64,000 nucleotides of DNA, taken from Locusta migratoria (lineage: Eukaryota > Arthropoda > Insecta > Orthoptera > Acrididae). The notes beneath the pieces were generated by a model, which saw only the letters and a program-made list of their open reading frames with translations, ran no database searches and was not told the DNA's origin. The position numbers were made by a program, and so were the translations under genes. Below, piece after piece: positions 42,928-54,273 of this stretch (positions are counted from its first letter, which is position 1; every line of letters begins with the position of its first letter). The DNA lies in contig CM048744.1 of assembly GCA_026315105.1 (NCBI GenBank), positions 345,801,668-345,865,667 on the forward strand. Direction: 5' to 3'.

Positions 42928-43904
42928 GGCGCAGGAAAATATTAGTGGTCAGCAATTCTCATCAATAACTATACTAGAATGGCAATATTAAGTTTTAAAT
43001 GGATTTTCCTCAAAACTACATTTTTTTTAAATTTCAGGTAACATTATTTGGTAAACTAAAGGGGTTAGAAACATGAAATTTGGTCAATTCGTACTGCAGA
43101 TGGTAATACGTTATTACAACTAAAATGTCACTAGACATTAGGTCTTGATGATAAATAATTACAATCAAGACCTAATGTCAAGTGACATGTTACGTATCTT
43201 TTATTGTTTGACGTAGATATGGTGACAGAAAATGCACCAACGTAATCAGTCTGTTTAATTTTACTTTTCTGGTGATGGGTAATAACCGATACAAGTAAAG
43301 TTTTAAATATAATAAACAGTTGATGGTTGACAATAGGAATTTTTTAAAAATAAAAGTCTTTGCTGACTAGTGAAAATGAAAAACCAGCTGTGGCTGAGCA
43401 CGCACTTCAATCAGTTCATCATGAAGTGAAGTTTTCTAACTCTACAGTTTCATCAACAACGACGACCTTTTGTCCAAGAATGTGTAGTGATCAGTTGAAA
43501 TATATAAGCATGGGACTACATTAAACAGCTAGGAAGAAGCCATGAATCTTAATAATATATGGACTGTGTTTTTTATCTTTGACTAGTTTCAATTGATAGT
43601 TAAGTTATATCTTTGACCGAGATTATCTCTGCTGTTCTCGTGAAAACCTGACGACCCCCATTTTAGACAGTATTTCTGCCGCTCTCCGACTTCCTATTCG
43701 TCAGTCGGCAAGACTCAGCCGTGGACGAAACATTAGAAACAGAAATGTTTGATGACCACATACAACCCTGAACACCCATCAACGATTACGATATCCGGTG
43801 GTGCAAGCCTTCATTGTGTGATAAGGAGGTACCTCCTGACTTTCGTCACCTTGGTGTTTGTCGCATAGGAGACTTAAATCTACTCTCAACACACTGTAAC
43901 TTAC
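42928..43904. other. No gene recognised; one hairpin
   Basis: AT-rich stretch. The only structure found is the hairpin at 43126-43187. Confidence 0.45.
43126..43187. repeat. 24-bp stem hairpin
   Basis: tgtcactagacattaggtct with ttgat (43126-43149) pairs with 43164-43187 at 23 of 24 positions around a 14-base loop. It could be a tiny MITE or a precursor-like hairpin. Confidence 0.75.
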
Positions 43905-45000
43905 GCCGGTAACACACGCTCAGATTTTTTATCAGATCTTTGACAAAGAAATATGATCAAATATTCACGATATTTCTTTGACATAGATCATTGACGTGGC
44001 GCTAAAAAGGGGTATTACATATCATCATATTTTGCGTCATATTTCAAGATGGCGGACAATAAAAACTTGTTATGTGCTACAATTGCTACCGTCACAATTA
44101 CATTTTGTATGCATTTGGACGAAGACAAGTTGGGGAAAAAAGAAAACTTACGTGGGTGAAGATGTGTGTTGCATGTGGAGACAACAAAAACATTAAGACA
44201 ATTTGTGGTGGGGCTACAGGTGGAGGAGGTCAAGTCATATACATAACCTGAGAATGGATGCAACAACTTATCAGTATTTACCAATAAACTGGTTCCTCAC
44301 GTCACAAAGCATAATACGCGCAAGAGCAATTCTATATCTGCAGAAGACTGTGCTTACAGCGCCACTGTGATTTCTTGCTACTGGAGAGATATAATCTAGT
44401 CTCCAGTATAGCACTCGAATACCACAGCGTGCATGAAGCAAACTAACTCATGTGAATCAATTTATAACGCATTGAAGGACGAATATCAGAAACTAAATAA
44501 ATGTTTAGTGCATTACATGGGCATTAAGAACTATTTTTAATAAATGTATAAATATTATGCTCCAATGTCGGCAAAAAGATCGTAAACAAATAAAATACAA
44601 TTTGTTTTCCATCAACAAACTATAACATTTATACTAATGCACAAGGTAAATGAGATGCTGTTTAACGTGACACACCCCGGTTTCAAAAATTAATTTTCTT
44701 CTCCAAGTCGTCTACGGTACAACCGAACCGAATATCATACCTAATAACCTCCGCCATTTTCTAACAGCTGTCTAATCTTCTAAACATGTTTATCATATCA
44801 GATGGTGCACATCATCTCGTCTGATAAATACATTTCTGTTAATTTTGTGGTTGACTGAACGCAGCAACTACACTTTGCAGCCGTATTTACAAATACACAG
44901 CAGTCAGATAACTGCATCGATGCTAGCACTCAAAGCGGTGATAGTTCGCATTGCAGTAAACAAAAGACACACAACTTTTACGTTAAAATGTCCGGCGAGG
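43903..45000 (+). mobile_element. Harbinger-like element, right end lost
   Basis: The left end gccggtaacacacgctcag resembles ggccggtattacactatca of the element at 50987. Both then carry ggggtattaca, an aagatggcg start and a right-hand part with gctagcactcaaagcggtga versus ctagcgctccaagcggtcac. The right terminal repeat appears replaced by LINE sequence at about 45005. The first exon-like frame (44050) has lost its reading. Confidence 0.58.
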
Positions 45001-45004
45001 CCCT

Positions 45005-46285
45005 AGATTTGATAATATTACTTTACTTATACGAAGTGATGGGTGCTATCGACAAGGGATCTCAAATTGATCCCGTATTTCTTGATTTCCAGAAGTTTTA
45101 TGACACAGAACGTCACAAACGACTTTTAATCAAATTGCGTGGTTAAGGTACATCGCCCCAAATTTGCGACTGGATAGGGGATTTCTTGTCAGAGAGGACA
45201 GAGTTTGTAGTAATCGATGTAAAGGCATAGCCTAAAATAGATGTGATATCGTACGTTCCACAGGGTAGTGTTATTGGTCCTCTGCTGTTCCTTATTTACA
45301 TAAACGATTTGGGAGAAAATCTAAGCAGCTGTCTAAGGTTGTTTGCCGATGACGCCGTCATTTACCGTCTAGTAAAATCATCTGAAGATCAAAGCCAACT
45401 GCAGAATGATTTGAATATCTGTATGGTGTAAGAATTGGCAGTTGACTCTAAATAATGAGAAGTGTGAAGTCGTCCACATGAGTACGAAATGAAATCTGTT
45501 AAACTTTGTTTTTCTCATTTTTGATGTTTGCATAGTTGCTTTTGCCAACTTTCTTACATAACTGTACTAGAGAATGTCCTTATCATTACTTATGTGAATG
45601 GCTGTTAGGGGGACTACTCACAGGCCAATAAAAATTGAAAAAAAAAACTTTGTTTACATGATAAATCAATCAAATGTGAAGGCTGTAAACTCAACAAAAT
45701 ACCTAGGAATTACATTTACTTCTGACTTAAATTGGAAAGAACACGTAGCTAATGTCGTGGGAAGGGCGAACCAGAGATTGCGTTTTATTGGCAGAACCCT
45801 TAAAAAGATGCAACAGAACTACAAAAGAAACTGCATACACTACGCTTGTCTGTCCATTTTTGGAGTGTTGGTGCCCAGTGTGGGATCCTTATCAGGTGGG
45901 TTCGACGGAGGACATCTAAAGAGTCCAAAGAAGGGCAGCTCGTTTTGTATTGTCACTATACAGGGGAGATACCGTTACGGAAATGATACTGGATCTGGGA
46001 TGGTAATCAGTACAACAACGGCGCTTATCGCTGCGTCGTGGGCTACTTACGAAACTCCAATCGCCAACATTCTTCTCCGAATGCGAAAATATATTGTTGA
46101 CTCCCGCTTACATAGGTAGAAAAGATTATCCGAATAAAATAGGAGAAATCACAGCTCGAACGGAGAGATTTCTTCCCGCGCGCTGGGAAATAAAAAGTAT
46201 AAAGATGGTTCGATAAACCCTCTGCCAAGCACTTATATGTGATTTGCAGAGTACCCCATGTAGATGTATATGAAAGACTACATAT
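45005..46285 (+). mobile_element. CR1/Jockey-like LINE fragment
   Basis: A 5'-truncated LINE ending in atgtagatgtatatga, the (atgtag)n-type 3' end seen inverted at 29.8 kb. The reverse-transcriptase remains are described separately. Confidence 0.72.
45060..46119 (+). pseudogene. LINE reverse transcriptase, broken
   Basis: Pieces include a degenerate FLDFQKFYDTERHKRLLIKL (first catalytic motif), then VPQGSVIGPLLFLIYINDLG and LFADDAVIYRL (45243-45431, second catalytic motif), LTLNNEKCEVVHMST, and VNSTKYLGITFTSDLNWKEH with the C-terminal domain from 45598. The motif set is that of CR1/Jockey LINEs. Several frameshifts and stops are present. Confidence 0.78.
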
Positions 46286-46329
46286 GTCAAAGTTTCCCAT
46301 TACACTATAAAGTTTCATTTATGTAAATA

Positions 46330-47327
46330 CTACCTTAAAACCCGGCGTTGCCCGGGTATTTATTTATTGCTGCCGTTTTTCAGGTATGTATTCATTTGTG
46401 TACGGGCTGTATGTCTCTAAAATCTCTTGGGAATACAATTAGTAGTAAAGACGTAATAGATTAAAACTTGATGCGTGATGGGGCGGTTTTCCATGAACGT
46501 TACTGTTTATGTGGCCATATCCCATGAACTACGTGTCACACAGTGATACAATTTTGAACGTAAATTCAGTTATATGTTTGTATACTGTCTGTATAATTCC
46601 CTGGAGCTACAATTAAAACTGTACAAATTACAAATTGTAACGTCATACCGAATGCCGTAGTTTTAGTCCATGAATAGCGGAACGTTAATGTTTATGTGCT
46701 CATATCTCATGAACTACGAGTCGTACTGTGATACAATTTTGAAGATACATTCAACTACATGTGTGTATACAGTCTGTAAAATTTCCTGTCGCTACAATTT
46801 GTAGTGTTCAAATTACAAATTGTTACGTCATTACGAAGCCGTAGTTTTATTCCATAAACAGCGGAAAAGTAGTAAGCGAGAAACTTTTTTCCTTTCATCA
46901 TTTTACTGTGGTTCCCAGCGAGAAAAAGTTTAATAAAGGTCTGAAACTATGTTTAAAGTTTGTTGCAAGTCGCTAAGTACTGTCATTCTCATACAGTGAA
47001 TTTCGAAAGTCTGGCCGCATTATATGGCATTTTTGCGATTTCTATTGGTTATGACGTGATATCTTTTGAACCACGTGCTGTATGTGATTCTTAACCATGC
47101 AGCAATTGTTACCTCACGGTAAGGAATGAGTGTACCAAATTTGGTTGAAATCGGTCCAATGGTTTAGGAGAAAATGAGCAGCATTGTCGCAATATGCAGC
47201 AGTTTTTCGCGCATCTCATTGTTTATGACGTCATATCTCGTGAACTATATATCGTATGTGATTCTTACACTTCCGGCGACCGTCCGCATGGATTGAAGCT
47301 TACGTGTACAAAATTTGATAAAGATTG
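46330..47327 (-). mobile_element. Helitron-like element, 5' end lost
   Basis: In minus orientation its 3' hairpin is cccgggcaacgccggg (46339-46354). The interior (cattggaccgatttcaacca and related) matches the copy at 26.9 kb. The 5' end stops in the middle of attggatc-type sequence at 47327. Confidence 0.65.
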
Positions 47328-48300
47328 GATAATGCCCGCCTTATGATTACGCGACGACAGTCTGCGTGGACAATTTGGGAAGGGGGGGGGGGTGGATGAG
47401 TTTCTTGGAGGGCAGTTAGTAAAAAGCCTCGTCTAGACCGAAGCGAACACGAGCGAACGAACAGCAGTGAACGAGAATTCGCTCTGGTGTAAACGCTATG
47501 CGCGCGCTGTTCGGTCACGCTCGGCTCGCGTTCGCAAATGTTCGCTTGTGATCCGCTGGGATTGGGTTTCAGGACGAACCATCAAAGGAAGTTCGCGTCC
47601 TCTCCGCTTCAGCGCTAGCGTATGCGACAAACTGAGTATGCTCGCCATAGACCATAGATAATATAGACTGCGTGTGACGTCATTACACTGAAACCAACAT
47701 CTATGTCACTTGAGTCGGGGCAACAAGCCGTTTTCGTCATAACGAGAAAGGTGAAGTGGATCTGACAGATGTAGTTTTTCCCATTTATAACTGAAATGTG
47801 GCTTTGATTTTAACAACAAAACGTCTAATCATATCCTTATAATGCTTTTAGCATACAGTTAACGGCATTTCTCCGCAATTTTTAATGTTAATGCGATGGT
47901 TGTAGTTTTTACTTGTGCCTAACTGAAAGATATAAATGACTTGCTCTTATTAAGTGAATAGTTGTTTTTGTTGCTCTGCGAGTCTCTTACTCTACAACCG
48001 CCATGGGAGTAGAAAGCGAAAAATCAGTTTCACAAACAGCATCAGTTTTCTTGCATTTTCTCAACAATACATGTTATGCTTTTATAGGAACAAAAAACTG
48101 TCTATATCCATAATATCAGATTTTTTTACCCATTACAAGCGTTTGTATTTTACGACTTCTGCGTATGCATATGCCAATACGTAAACCTTACAAAGTACTC
48201 GCTATTTACATTAGAATAAGTGATGTGCAAACACAACTAAAACTAGTTTTTAGCTATACTGAATGTTCTGAATTGAAATATAGCCGTGTACACCGCTATT

Positions 48301-48497
48301 CAAATGTTTGTAAATCTATCGGACCAAACTGCGTGGTCATCAGTCCGTAGCTTACAAACTACTTAAACCTAGGTAAACTAACCTAAGAACAACACACACA
48401 CACACCCATGCCCCATGGAGGACTCGAACCTCCACGGCGAGCAACCGCGCGCTCCGCAGCTAGACGCTTTAGACCGCTCGGCTACTCCACCGCGGCT
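48301..48497 (-). mobile_element. tRNA-derived SINE (variant)
   Basis: Minus-strand copy with ggactcgaacctccacgg as B box and gaccgctcggctactccacc head. It is flanked by acaccgctatt (48290-48300) and acacagctatt (48498-48508), one mismatch in 11. Confidence 0.88.
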
Positions 48498-48806
48498 ACA
48501 CAGCTATTAAAAGCATATCTGCACTAGAAATGACTTACTTGCTTGATGAGATGAGCCAGATCAGTTATAATCGTCCTCCTAGGAAGAAAAAAAAAAAACC
48601 CACAGTATAATGCAGCACAAACACTATTTGTAATTCTATTTCTTGTAAAAAGAACTCGTCACATATAAAAATGATCATAGCATTAAAATTGTGCATAAGC
48701 TAAATTACGTTTAATACTACATGGATAATAAGCGTTCAAAAGTCATTTTATTGTTAAAATAAAATGTCGACTTCAGCTAAAAACTAAAAAAACTGTTGCT
48801 CCTAAG

Positions 48807-48942
48807 AGATTAGTTTAAGCAGCTACCAGATACCAGTAAACTGAGCATGCGCAGAGCTGTTGCAGTACCTCGATAACAGCTCTGCGCATGATCAGTTTAC
48901 GGAAATCTGGTAACTGGTAGCTGCTTAAACGAACCTAATGAC
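48807..48942. repeat. Foldback MITE-like hairpin
   Basis: gattagtttaagcagctacc at the left and its inverted partner ggtagctgcttaaacgaacc at the right, with catgcgcagagctgtt and its complement at the core. The stem is about 55 bp around a 13-base loop. Confidence 0.75.
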
Positions 48943-49176
48943 GAAAACTCAGTCACGTGACTAGGGGCAATTTTAGCTGTTGGTTTCAAACCACAACACG
49001 GCAGAGATAGGGACACGCGCAGTCTATGATGCTCGCCTTGCGTCAGTGTGCTGTTTTCTCTTCCGTTCGCTCCGGTGTGAACGCTTATTCGCAAGCACAA
49101 GCCAATGCGTGCGCGCACAGGCGAATTCCTGGCGAATGCGCTTTCGCCTGTGTTCGCTTCGGTGTAAACGGGGCTT

Positions 49177-49717
49177 AAGAGGAAGGGGTTCACTTTCGTA
49201 TGTGCGGCGATGCCTGGGCAGCTCGCAGTGGGTGCCGTGCCCTGGTATGGGACACCAGGTATGTCGGCTAGCGGCGCCGGCTCATCGGCAGTGGCGCGCC
49301 GTTTAGCGCTGGCGACGGCCAGCAATAAATTACTAAAATGGGGACGCGCGCGCCCGCTGTCGCTAGCGTGTGCCCCGCCGCCATAGCGGTGCCTAATGGC
49401 CCCTGCCAATGGGCACCGCGGGCGGGGCGACGCGCTGGTATTCCCACCTGCGGCCGGTTGCACACACATGCCAATTTTGAACGGCCGGTAAAATATCGGC
49501 CGTCGACATTTCAGCAGTGAACCAGTGACGAGCGTTGTTGCTTGCACACTGGCCGACCACGGACTGGCACCGGCAAAAAGCCGGTCAGCTGTCGGTGCCG
49601 GCCATTCAGTGGCGCAAGTCCTCAAATGGCAGCTTGCATACGCACCGAAATTTATCGGCCGTCCTCGCTGCACAGTTCTCGTTGTGCCTTCTCACCATGC
49701 AGTTGGCGTACCACATA
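49177..49717. other. GC-rich stretch with ccgg repeats, no gene
   Basis: Multiple frames are open on both strands because of composition. Short inverted pieces such as ggccggttgcacacacatg, aacggccggtaaaatatcgg and caaaaagccggtcagctgtc resemble the ends seen at 57.9-58.0 kb, so a MITE family is likely. Confidence 0.4.
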
Positions 49718-50869
49718 TACAGGGTGTCCAGAAAAGAGCTCCCTGATTTCAAAATTAAATATCTCGAAAACAAAGATCGATAGAGGAATGCAGTAAACGG
49801 TTTGTTGATTGTGAAAGCTGTAAGTTTATACAGCAGGTTTGAAATAATAGTTACACAAGCTGCTAACAGATGGCGCTGTACGCTGTACAGCTCTAGAGCC
49901 CTGTATTGGGAGAGTAGCCATTGTAGGCCTATCTCGCAATAGCAGCGCTATGGTCGGCGCTATTAAATTAGCAGTTGTGGTCAAGGGAACCGATCTGTAC
50001 ATCGACGTGGTATGACAGTACGTTAAGTAAACAAGGAACAAAAGTTTTTAATCGTTTTCTCACCTCTACTGCGAATATTAAGGAAAAATTGGTAATCTGA
50101 GATCAAGACCTTTTATTTTTGAGCAAACTAATTGTAAAATTGTTTCGTGCAAAGTTTTGACAAAAGTAATATATGTAGTAATGATAAAATACTTTAAGTC
50201 GTTAGAGTTAACATATTTCATTTAAAGTACTTATTAAAATACAAATATGTAGTTTGATTATTTAGGCTGTTAAGGAAAAGAATAAAAATTGGAAAATTAC
50301 AAATTAAATTGTCTAAAAAATTTGAAAGGTATTTTATCTACATAGTAATTGCGTCTTAAAATACCTTCGCGGCATTCATCATGCCAATACTTCTACCAGC
50401 GCACTTTGCTGTGGAATCCTCTGCTTGGCGATTATATTTTCTCAGAAGAATATGTACTCTAGTGATTAAAAAATACGTGCTCAACTTTTTCCACAACACT
50501 GTGACACGAAGGAATATTTTGGAACGCGTTCATTGATTGATTTATGCCCAAGCAGCATTGTTCACTATCTTGAAATGTATAAAAAAAGTTTCGTCTAAAT
50601 ATATTGCGATAAATTTATGTAGAATGAGTAAGATACGAATCTTTTTTATATACATACAATATATGTAAACGGTTCTGCCTGTCCAAACTTTCGTCGTATT
50701 CAGTATAAATGCGAAATTCGTCAAATACGGCAGATTATGTTAGATTTTCGCGTATTTGTATCTTTTAAAAATAACTTTTCTCTTACATGATTGTCCGGCC
50801 AAAATTACTCGCAAGAAACAGTTGAATCTACAAGATTACTCGATATTTCAATACAAATTTGTTTACTTC

Positions 50870-52218
50870 ACACAATTTTGCATTCTCTTATGGAAATGCA
50901 TCTTTTCTTCCAATGCGATGTACCCGTAATTCGCGTCTTTTCGCATTCCTTTCGCCCTGTGGAATCGGAAACCTCGGACTGTCTTAGGCCGGTATTACAC
51001 TATCAAATTATTGGACAAAGAATTGGACGAAAAAATTGGATGAAATATTGGTCATATTTTTTGATAAAGAAATTGGATGAAACGCAAAAGGGGGTATTAC
51101 ACTATCATCCAATATTTTGTCAAATTTGCTTCAAAATGGCGGTGTAAAGCTCAGCTATTGTTTATACTACAGTTGCGTTGTGTCTGCATTTAGAAGAGGA
51201 GCGAAAAAAGAAAAGGAAACGCACTTGGATGAAACCGTGGGTGTCAGAGCGAGATAAATAAAAGTTGCTACGGGACCGGGAGGATTTTTCTTTTTTATGC
51301 CGTCGGCAGAACAGCCAGGTCGTTCACTGCTAATTATTTTGTCGCTTTTCATCCTTCACAGTTTACAATAGAGTAACAAAAAGGCTGACTCAAACAGTGT
51401 ATACGAATGAGATTGTTAAGTTGATAAAGCAAGTTTCATTAAATTACGTTTAAAATGGAAAATGTGAGTACTGACAAAGAGGATAATCTAAATTGTTTCT
51501 GACGTTATTAACAATGTAAGGGGAAAAACATTGCTGATAAAGTAAATAGGTTCTATTTATTTCCTTACAAAAAATGGCTGACGTATTTATATGTACATAG
51601 ATTCGCTTGCAAACAGATGTCGATGTTTTGTACGTTGTTTCATTTCCCAGAACTTAGCACACCACGTTACCAAAATCATACATTCTAAAATCTGCTTCGG
51701 CCGTATCAATATTTAGCGGTATTCCTTCTTCAATTCCGTTAGTATATAATGACTTTTTTACATCACGGATTGTAACTCAACCTCACTTTTGCTGCAGGGT
51801 ATTGGGGTGCCGGACAGTGTGAATTGGCCTTGTCACCTGTTATACAACGCCCCATCTAATTTTTTAAAATTTTGTTGTTGCTAGAAAACACTACACAAAC
51901 ACTCCACTACTAGCCATGTTTACTAATACGAACGTTATGTCCAAGTAATGTCAGATATTTAACCTCCAAATAAAACAGCAGTAGTGGCAAGGAAGCTGTA
52001 TACTACTAGCGCTCCAAGCGGTCACATTTCTCACTCCAGGAAACAGAAGACGAGCGATTTCTTTGATCAAATCTAGGCCGAGGCCTAGATTGGATGAAAT
52101 ATTGGACGATGTTCCCATTACACTACGTCCAATTTTTCTTTGTCCAATTCTTTGACAAATAATTTGATAGTGTAATACCGGCCTTAGTGTAACAATTCAC
52201 TGCACAACACTGCGGCAT
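50870..52218 (-). pseudogene. THAP zinc-finger exon split by Harbinger insertion
   Basis: From the ATG at 52218 the minus strand reads MPQCCAVNCYT. After the inserted element (50987-52183) and one copy of its target duplication, the same frame continues at 50986 as KTVRGFRFHRAKGMRKDANY and ends at a TAA near 50869. C-x-x(x)-C spacing, the NCYT and GFRFHR segments match THAP C2CH DNA-binding domains. The distal WxxxI, C and HxxF residues are not recognisable, so the finger is incomplete. Confidence 0.58.
50987..52183. mobile_element. PIF/Harbinger element, 1197 bp, nested
   Basis: Terminal repeats ggccggtattacactatcaa continue for about 60 bp (attattggacaaagaattgg) and are inverted at the right end. 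A TTA duplication lies at 50984-50986 and 52184-52186, as expected for PIF/Harbinger. Near 51190-51265 a fragment reads KKRKRTWMKPWVSERDK, like the basic start of Harbinger transposases, then stops. The nuclease core is absent. Confidence 0.82.
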
Positions 52219-52515
52219 TTTTCACCATATATAAAAGTGGAATATGCTATGTTAAGTTCTTAACTTAATACACAATGAGTCTACAGATTTTCAACCCCTC
52301 TAAATGCTAAAATAACAGCGAGTTAAGTTAAATATGCCATTTACGATGATGGACTGCTTAGGCCTAAAATGGCGGACGTGCCCCACCCGCGCTCAACTGA
52401 CCAATAGCAGCCGGCGGTTGTCGGCTAGCCACACATAAAAGGTTGGCGCTACTCTCCCAATACAGGGCTCTATACATAAGTGAAATAATCGTATGAAAAC
52501 ACTCTTCGCAAACAA

Positions 52516-53808
52516 TCACATCACAATGTTTTCAAAATGTTCACCATTTTCACTACAGAGGTGGCCCAAACGAAGAATGAAATTAGCCATCGCATTTCGT
52601 AGTGTCTCAACCGAAATGGATTCACATACCACAGAGATCGCCGATTCAAGCTCGTCCAGCGTGGCGGGATGCTTCCGGTAGACCATGTCTTTCACTGTGC
52701 CCCACAAAAAAAAGTCGCAGGGAGTCAAATCCGGCGAATATGGAGGCCAATCCATGCATGCACCAGTAAATTTGGGATATTCCAAAGCAATGACTCGATT
52801 CCCGAAGTATTCCTCAAGAAAGAGAAACACTTGTTCGGTCCGATGTGGTCGGGCTCCGTCTTGCATAAACCATTCAGTACCTGGTCGATCCTCTAACGCT
52901 TGCTGTGTAGCGACAAATTGTTCCAAAATTTCAACGTAACGTGCACCAGTGACCGTTTCTCGAATGAAAAAAGTGCCAATAATGCTTCTGTTGCATACTG
53001 CAACCCACACAGTAACTTTAGGAGAATACAGGGGTTTCGCTTCACACCAAAATCGCTTTTCGTAACCCCAAAATCGCCAGTTCTGCTTATTCACGTATCC
53101 ATTCAGGTGGAAGTGTGCTTCATCTGTAAACCAGATGCAGCCAACATCAAATCCTTCACTATCAATCACTGTGAGCATCTGATTAGCGAAGGCAACCCTT
53201 TGTTGCACAGCTCGTACGGATATGGCCTGGTGCGTTTGTATTTTGAATGGAAACATGTGTAGGCTCTTTCTCAGTATGCCGGCCGCGGTGGCCGAGGAGA
53301 CTGAGGCGCTCCAGTCACGGTCTGCACGGCCACTACGGTCGGGGGTTCGAATCCCCCCTCGGGCATGGATATTTGTGCCGTCTTAGTTCGTAAGTAGTTC
53401 ATAAGTAGTTTGTAAGTTTAGGGACTGATGACCCCGTAGTTAAGTCCCATAGACTATACAAACGTTTGAACATTTTTTTTTTCTCAGTATTTTCTGCGTG
53501 CTGGAACGCTTCAAACCAGTTTCAGATGCTATTCTACGGACGGATGACATTGGATTTCGCTGAATAATTCCAGAATCTGTGGCGATATTTTCAGGCGTAA
53601 CTGCGGTATGCTTGCGGCCAACATGCCCCATTAGGTCATCAGTTACGCTGCATGTTCGTTGAAATTTTGCGAAGAACGTACGAACGTACGAATCGGGTCC
53701 TTTTGGAACATTAAATCGTGCTTGAAAAATTCGTCTTGTTGCCGTAGGACTCTCTTCTAACATGTGGTACTCTAGCACCAGAAAAACGCGTTGTTCAATG
53801 GAGTTCAT
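52516..53808 (-). pseudogene. Mariner-like transposase, interrupted by a SINE
   Basis: Transposase cuts and joins the element at TA sites. The N-terminal part (53808-53491) starts MNSIEQRVFLVLEYH and contains a helix-turn-helix region (RIFQARFNVPKG, then a second helix set ending SETGLKRSSTQKILRK). The SINE follows. The catalytic part (to 52516) has FTDEAHFHLNGYVNKQNWRF (first aspartate), MQDGARPHRT (second) and WPPYSPDLTPCDFFLWG (third). I count 47 residues between the second and third aspartates, longer than the classic 34 of mariner. Removing the SINE with one target copy (213 bases) leaves one continuous frame of 359 residues. Confidence 0.86.
53278..53479 (+). mobile_element. tRNA-derived SINE inside mariner transposase
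   Basis: Full-length plus-strand copy with an 11-bp duplication tttctcagtat (53267-53277 and 53480-53490). Its insertion is in the middle of the transposase frame and on the opposite strand. Confidence 0.94.
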
Positions 53809-53861
53809 GGTTTTAATGTCCTCCTTCGGTACGCTAACCTCCTTTCACGTTTCAATAGTGG

Positions 53862-53896
53862 AACTGATCGCTCTGCTCTTCGGATCACTATTTATA
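53862..53896 (-). promoter_or_regulatory. TATA box and initiator of mariner transposase
   Basis: On the minus strand TATAAATA (53896-53889) is followed by TCAGTT (53867-53862), the arthropod initiator. The A of the initiator is 31 bases from the first T of the TATA box and 57 bases before the start codon at 53808. Spacing and position fit a polymerase II core promoter. Confidence 0.7.
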
Positions 53897-54273
53897 CTAG
53901 GCATTACGTATGGCGATTACAGCGCCATCTGTTAGCAGCTATTGTAACTATTATTTCAAACTGCTGTATAAACTTCTTACAGCTTTCACAATAAACATAC
54001 CGTTTACTACACTCCTCTATCGATCTTTGTTTTCGAGATATTTTGAAATCAGGGAGTCCTTTTCTGGACATTCTGTAGGACCAAACTACAAAATATTGAT
54101 TTTGCAGTAATTTCTGTATACAATAAATTACAAATATTTCAGATTCTCGTTATGTTTCAGGGCATTCAATTAAGCTGAATGGCGAAGTTGACAATTTGTG
54201 CCACACTGGGACTAGAACCTTTTTTGTGTTTTTTATACTTTACGTTTTATTTATTTATTTTTATTCTTCGAGT

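Larger units (their letters stand above)
47408..49176. mobile_element. Terminal-inverted-repeat element, Harbinger-like
   Basis: The left end aagcctcgtctagaccgaag and the inverted right end aagccccgtttacaccgaag both continue into cgaacac. A TAA-like trinucleotide is present on both sides. Only short frames lie within it. A hairpin sits inside at 48807-48942 and a SINE at 48301-48497. Confidence 0.58.
49896..52470 (-). mobile_element. THAP-domain DNA transposon nested in mariner
   Basis: Inverted ends gagccctgtattgggagag with tagc on both sides, flanked by TA at 49894-49895 and 52471-52472. It carries a minus-strand THAP-type exon (ATG at 52218), split by a Harbinger element. Superfamily candidates with THAP fingers are P, Kolobok and ISL2EU; the TA flank fits the last best, but no catalytic domain is visible in the remaining AT-rich interior (49900-50860). 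Confidence 0.6.
49720..54075 (-). mobile_element. Mariner-like transposon, carrying nested elements
   Basis: Flanked by TA (49718-49719 and 54076-54077). Inverted repeats of roughly 155 bp run from each end: cagggtgtccagaaaagagc at the left and, inverted, cagaatgtccagaaaaggac at the right, continuing through gaaaacaaagatcgatagag. It carries a transposase frame (53808-52516, minus), a SINE inside that frame and a THAP-domain element in its 3' part. Without the insertions it would be about 1.57 kb. Confidence 0.88.

Noticed and set aside
48897..49673. 258-residue minus-strand frame
   Set aside because: Open because of GC-rich sequence; it crosses an element boundary and the hairpin arm and has no domain.
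52068..52090. Palindrome aatctaggccgaggcctagatt as a regulatory site
   Set aside because: It lies just inside the Harbinger right end and is most simply part of its subterminal repeats.
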